DNA from: an uncultured Pseudomonadota bacterium
Lineage (GTDB): Bacteria; Myxococcota_A; UBA796; CAJQPC01
NCBI GenBank assembly: GCA_913060515.1
Contig: CAJXRZ010000004.1
Span: 62,001 to 126,000 of the forward strand
Direction of reading: 5' to 3'
DNA length: 64,000 nucleotides
Positions within the stretch are counted from its first letter, which is position 1. Every line of letters starts with the position of its first letter. Both the position numbers and the translations under genes were made by a program. The notes below the pieces were generated by a model. The model worked only from the letters and a program-made list of their open reading frames with translations, was not told the origin of the DNA and searched no databases. Positions 63,407-64,000 of the stretch are shown piece after piece.

Positions 63407-64000
63407 TCCGGGATGTGGTTGCCCTGTGCAGGGTCTTGGCCTGGCAGCCAGAAGGCCGGCTTGCTGGGGTCCTTGTTCTGGCGGGCCTCTTCGGGGTCAA
63501 AGGCGCTCACCCAGACCTGTGGGATGTCCACGCTCACGTCCCCATAGGCGCGCTTGGAGCTGAAGGTGAGCCACAGGATGTCGTCGTCGGGCAGAGGGCC
63601 CCAGCGGGACCAGGAGTTGGTCAGCTCGCCGACCTGGTTGGCGGCGTCCAGACGGATGGCGTCGTGCTTGCCCTTGGAGTCGATGACCCAGAGCTCGGCG
63701 TCCGGGTCGTCGTAGGCATCCCCGGTGCTGATGTTGAAGGCGATCCAGTCACCGTCTGGCGAATAGCTGGGGTAGTAGGCCTTGTATCCATCAGGTGGCG
63801 TGAAGATGACCTTTGGGTTGTCGAAGATGCCGTCGCCCAGATGACGGATGGTGGCCAACTCGCTGCTGCCGGAGAAGGTCCAGTCGTTGTCGTGGCCGCC
63901 GGTCAAGATCACAGCGACAAACTCACCGTCTGGGGACCAGTCTGGGTGGGTGACGGACTGGTCCATGGGTACCTCGTGAAGCAGCTCCCCCTTGGCGTTG
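63391..64000 (-). CDS. TolB-like beta-propeller protein, C-terminal part
   Basis: The frame is open to the window edge; 202 residues are visible. It has PD40/WD40-like motifs of TolB propellers: 'HPDWSPDGEFVAVIL' and 'YPSYSPDGDWIAFNI', each a blade start, then an acidic 'DDPDAELWVIDSKGK'. Such proteins are periplasmic or surface and bind partners or peptides. The N-terminus and any signal lie beyond 64000. It is followed by a small lipoprotein gene. Confidence 0.8.
   Translation of the reverse strand, partial: NAKGELLHEVPMDQSVTHPDWSPDGEFVAVILTGGHDNDWTFSGSSELATIRHLGDGIFDNPKVIFTPPDGYKAYYPSYSPDGDWIAFNISTGDAYDDPDAELWVIDSKGKHDAIRLDAANQVGELTNSWSRWGPLPDDDILWLTFSSKRAYGDVSVDIPQVWVSAFDPEEARQNKDPSKPAFWLPGQDPAQGNHIPEWVQW

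Overview
The window reads as chromosomal DNA of a GC-rich Gram-negative bacterium of the Myxococcota (former Deltaproteobacteria) type. The pointers are two proteins with MYXO-CTERM-like tails (Cys, hydrophobic helix, Arg cluster), about eleven predicted lipoproteins, several with Asp/Thr/Gly (DTG-type) linkers, FG-GAP and calcium-repeat surface proteins, and multidomain Ser/Thr kinases. This placement is inference from gene content; no rRNA, tRNA, integrase, insertion sequence, phage gene or CRISPR array was seen.

Layout. 1-5.6 kb: the tail of a GH57 glucan-branching-type enzyme and an unknown gene, facing a three-gene minus operon of a membrane sulfatase-like protein with no catalytic residues and two lipoproteins. 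5.6-10.2 kb: a small exported protein, a short TrmA-type RNA methyltransferase, a PRC-barrel protein with a possible coupled mini-gene, a TauE-type exporter and a lipoprotein lipase. 10.2-11.4 kb: an orphan protein with an eCIS-core (DUF4157) domain and an unknown C-terminal domain. 11.4-14.3 kb: a compact sulfur-carrier operon, cysM, a JAMM peptidase fused to a CysO-like carrier, and moeZ, all with 4-base overlaps. 14.5-18.6 kb: a stand-alone CoaC-type flavoprotein, two lipoproteins and a degenerate receiver protein. 18.8-29.5 kb: housekeeping genes (valS, nadC, birA), an S1 protease, a class A PBP, an AlkD-like protein, a universal stress protein and a TIGR02757 protein that seems to start at ATC. 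29.5-32.9 kb: a large beta-helix lipoprotein and a helical unknown.

32.9-42.5 kb is one long minus-strand block: purM, purN, ctaA, ctaB, then a caa3-type cytochrome oxidase cluster (small membrane protein, Sco, subunit II with cytochrome c, subunit I of the A2 type, subunit III, subunit IV fused to a second cytochrome c, a small Cys-rich protein and a third membrane cytochrome c). CtaA and CtaB make heme A, Sco serves the CuA site, and the three c-type domains could hand electrons to the oxidase.

42.6-54.9 kb is a signalling and surface region: a lipoprotein, an alpha/beta hydrolase, a kinase fused to a formylglycine-enzyme-like domain, a UbiB-type kinase, a protein with about 22 calcium-binding repeats coupled by a one-base overlap to a kinase/WD40 receptor, an FHA/winged-helix protein and another lipoprotein. 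54.9-55.27 kb holds a three-copy, 127-138 bp hairpin repeat. 55.3-64 kb carries an archaeal/eukaryotic-type proS, tkt, a DUF2256/DUF3253 protein, an FG-GAP lipoprotein, small unknowns and a truncated TolB-like protein at the edge.

The most distinctive items are the peptidase-carrier fusion whose carrier ends Gly-Gly-Ala-Leu, the eCIS-core orphan, the catalytically dead sulfatase-like protein, the covarying hairpin repeats, and a set of lipoproteins with signal peptides of only 7-10 residues.
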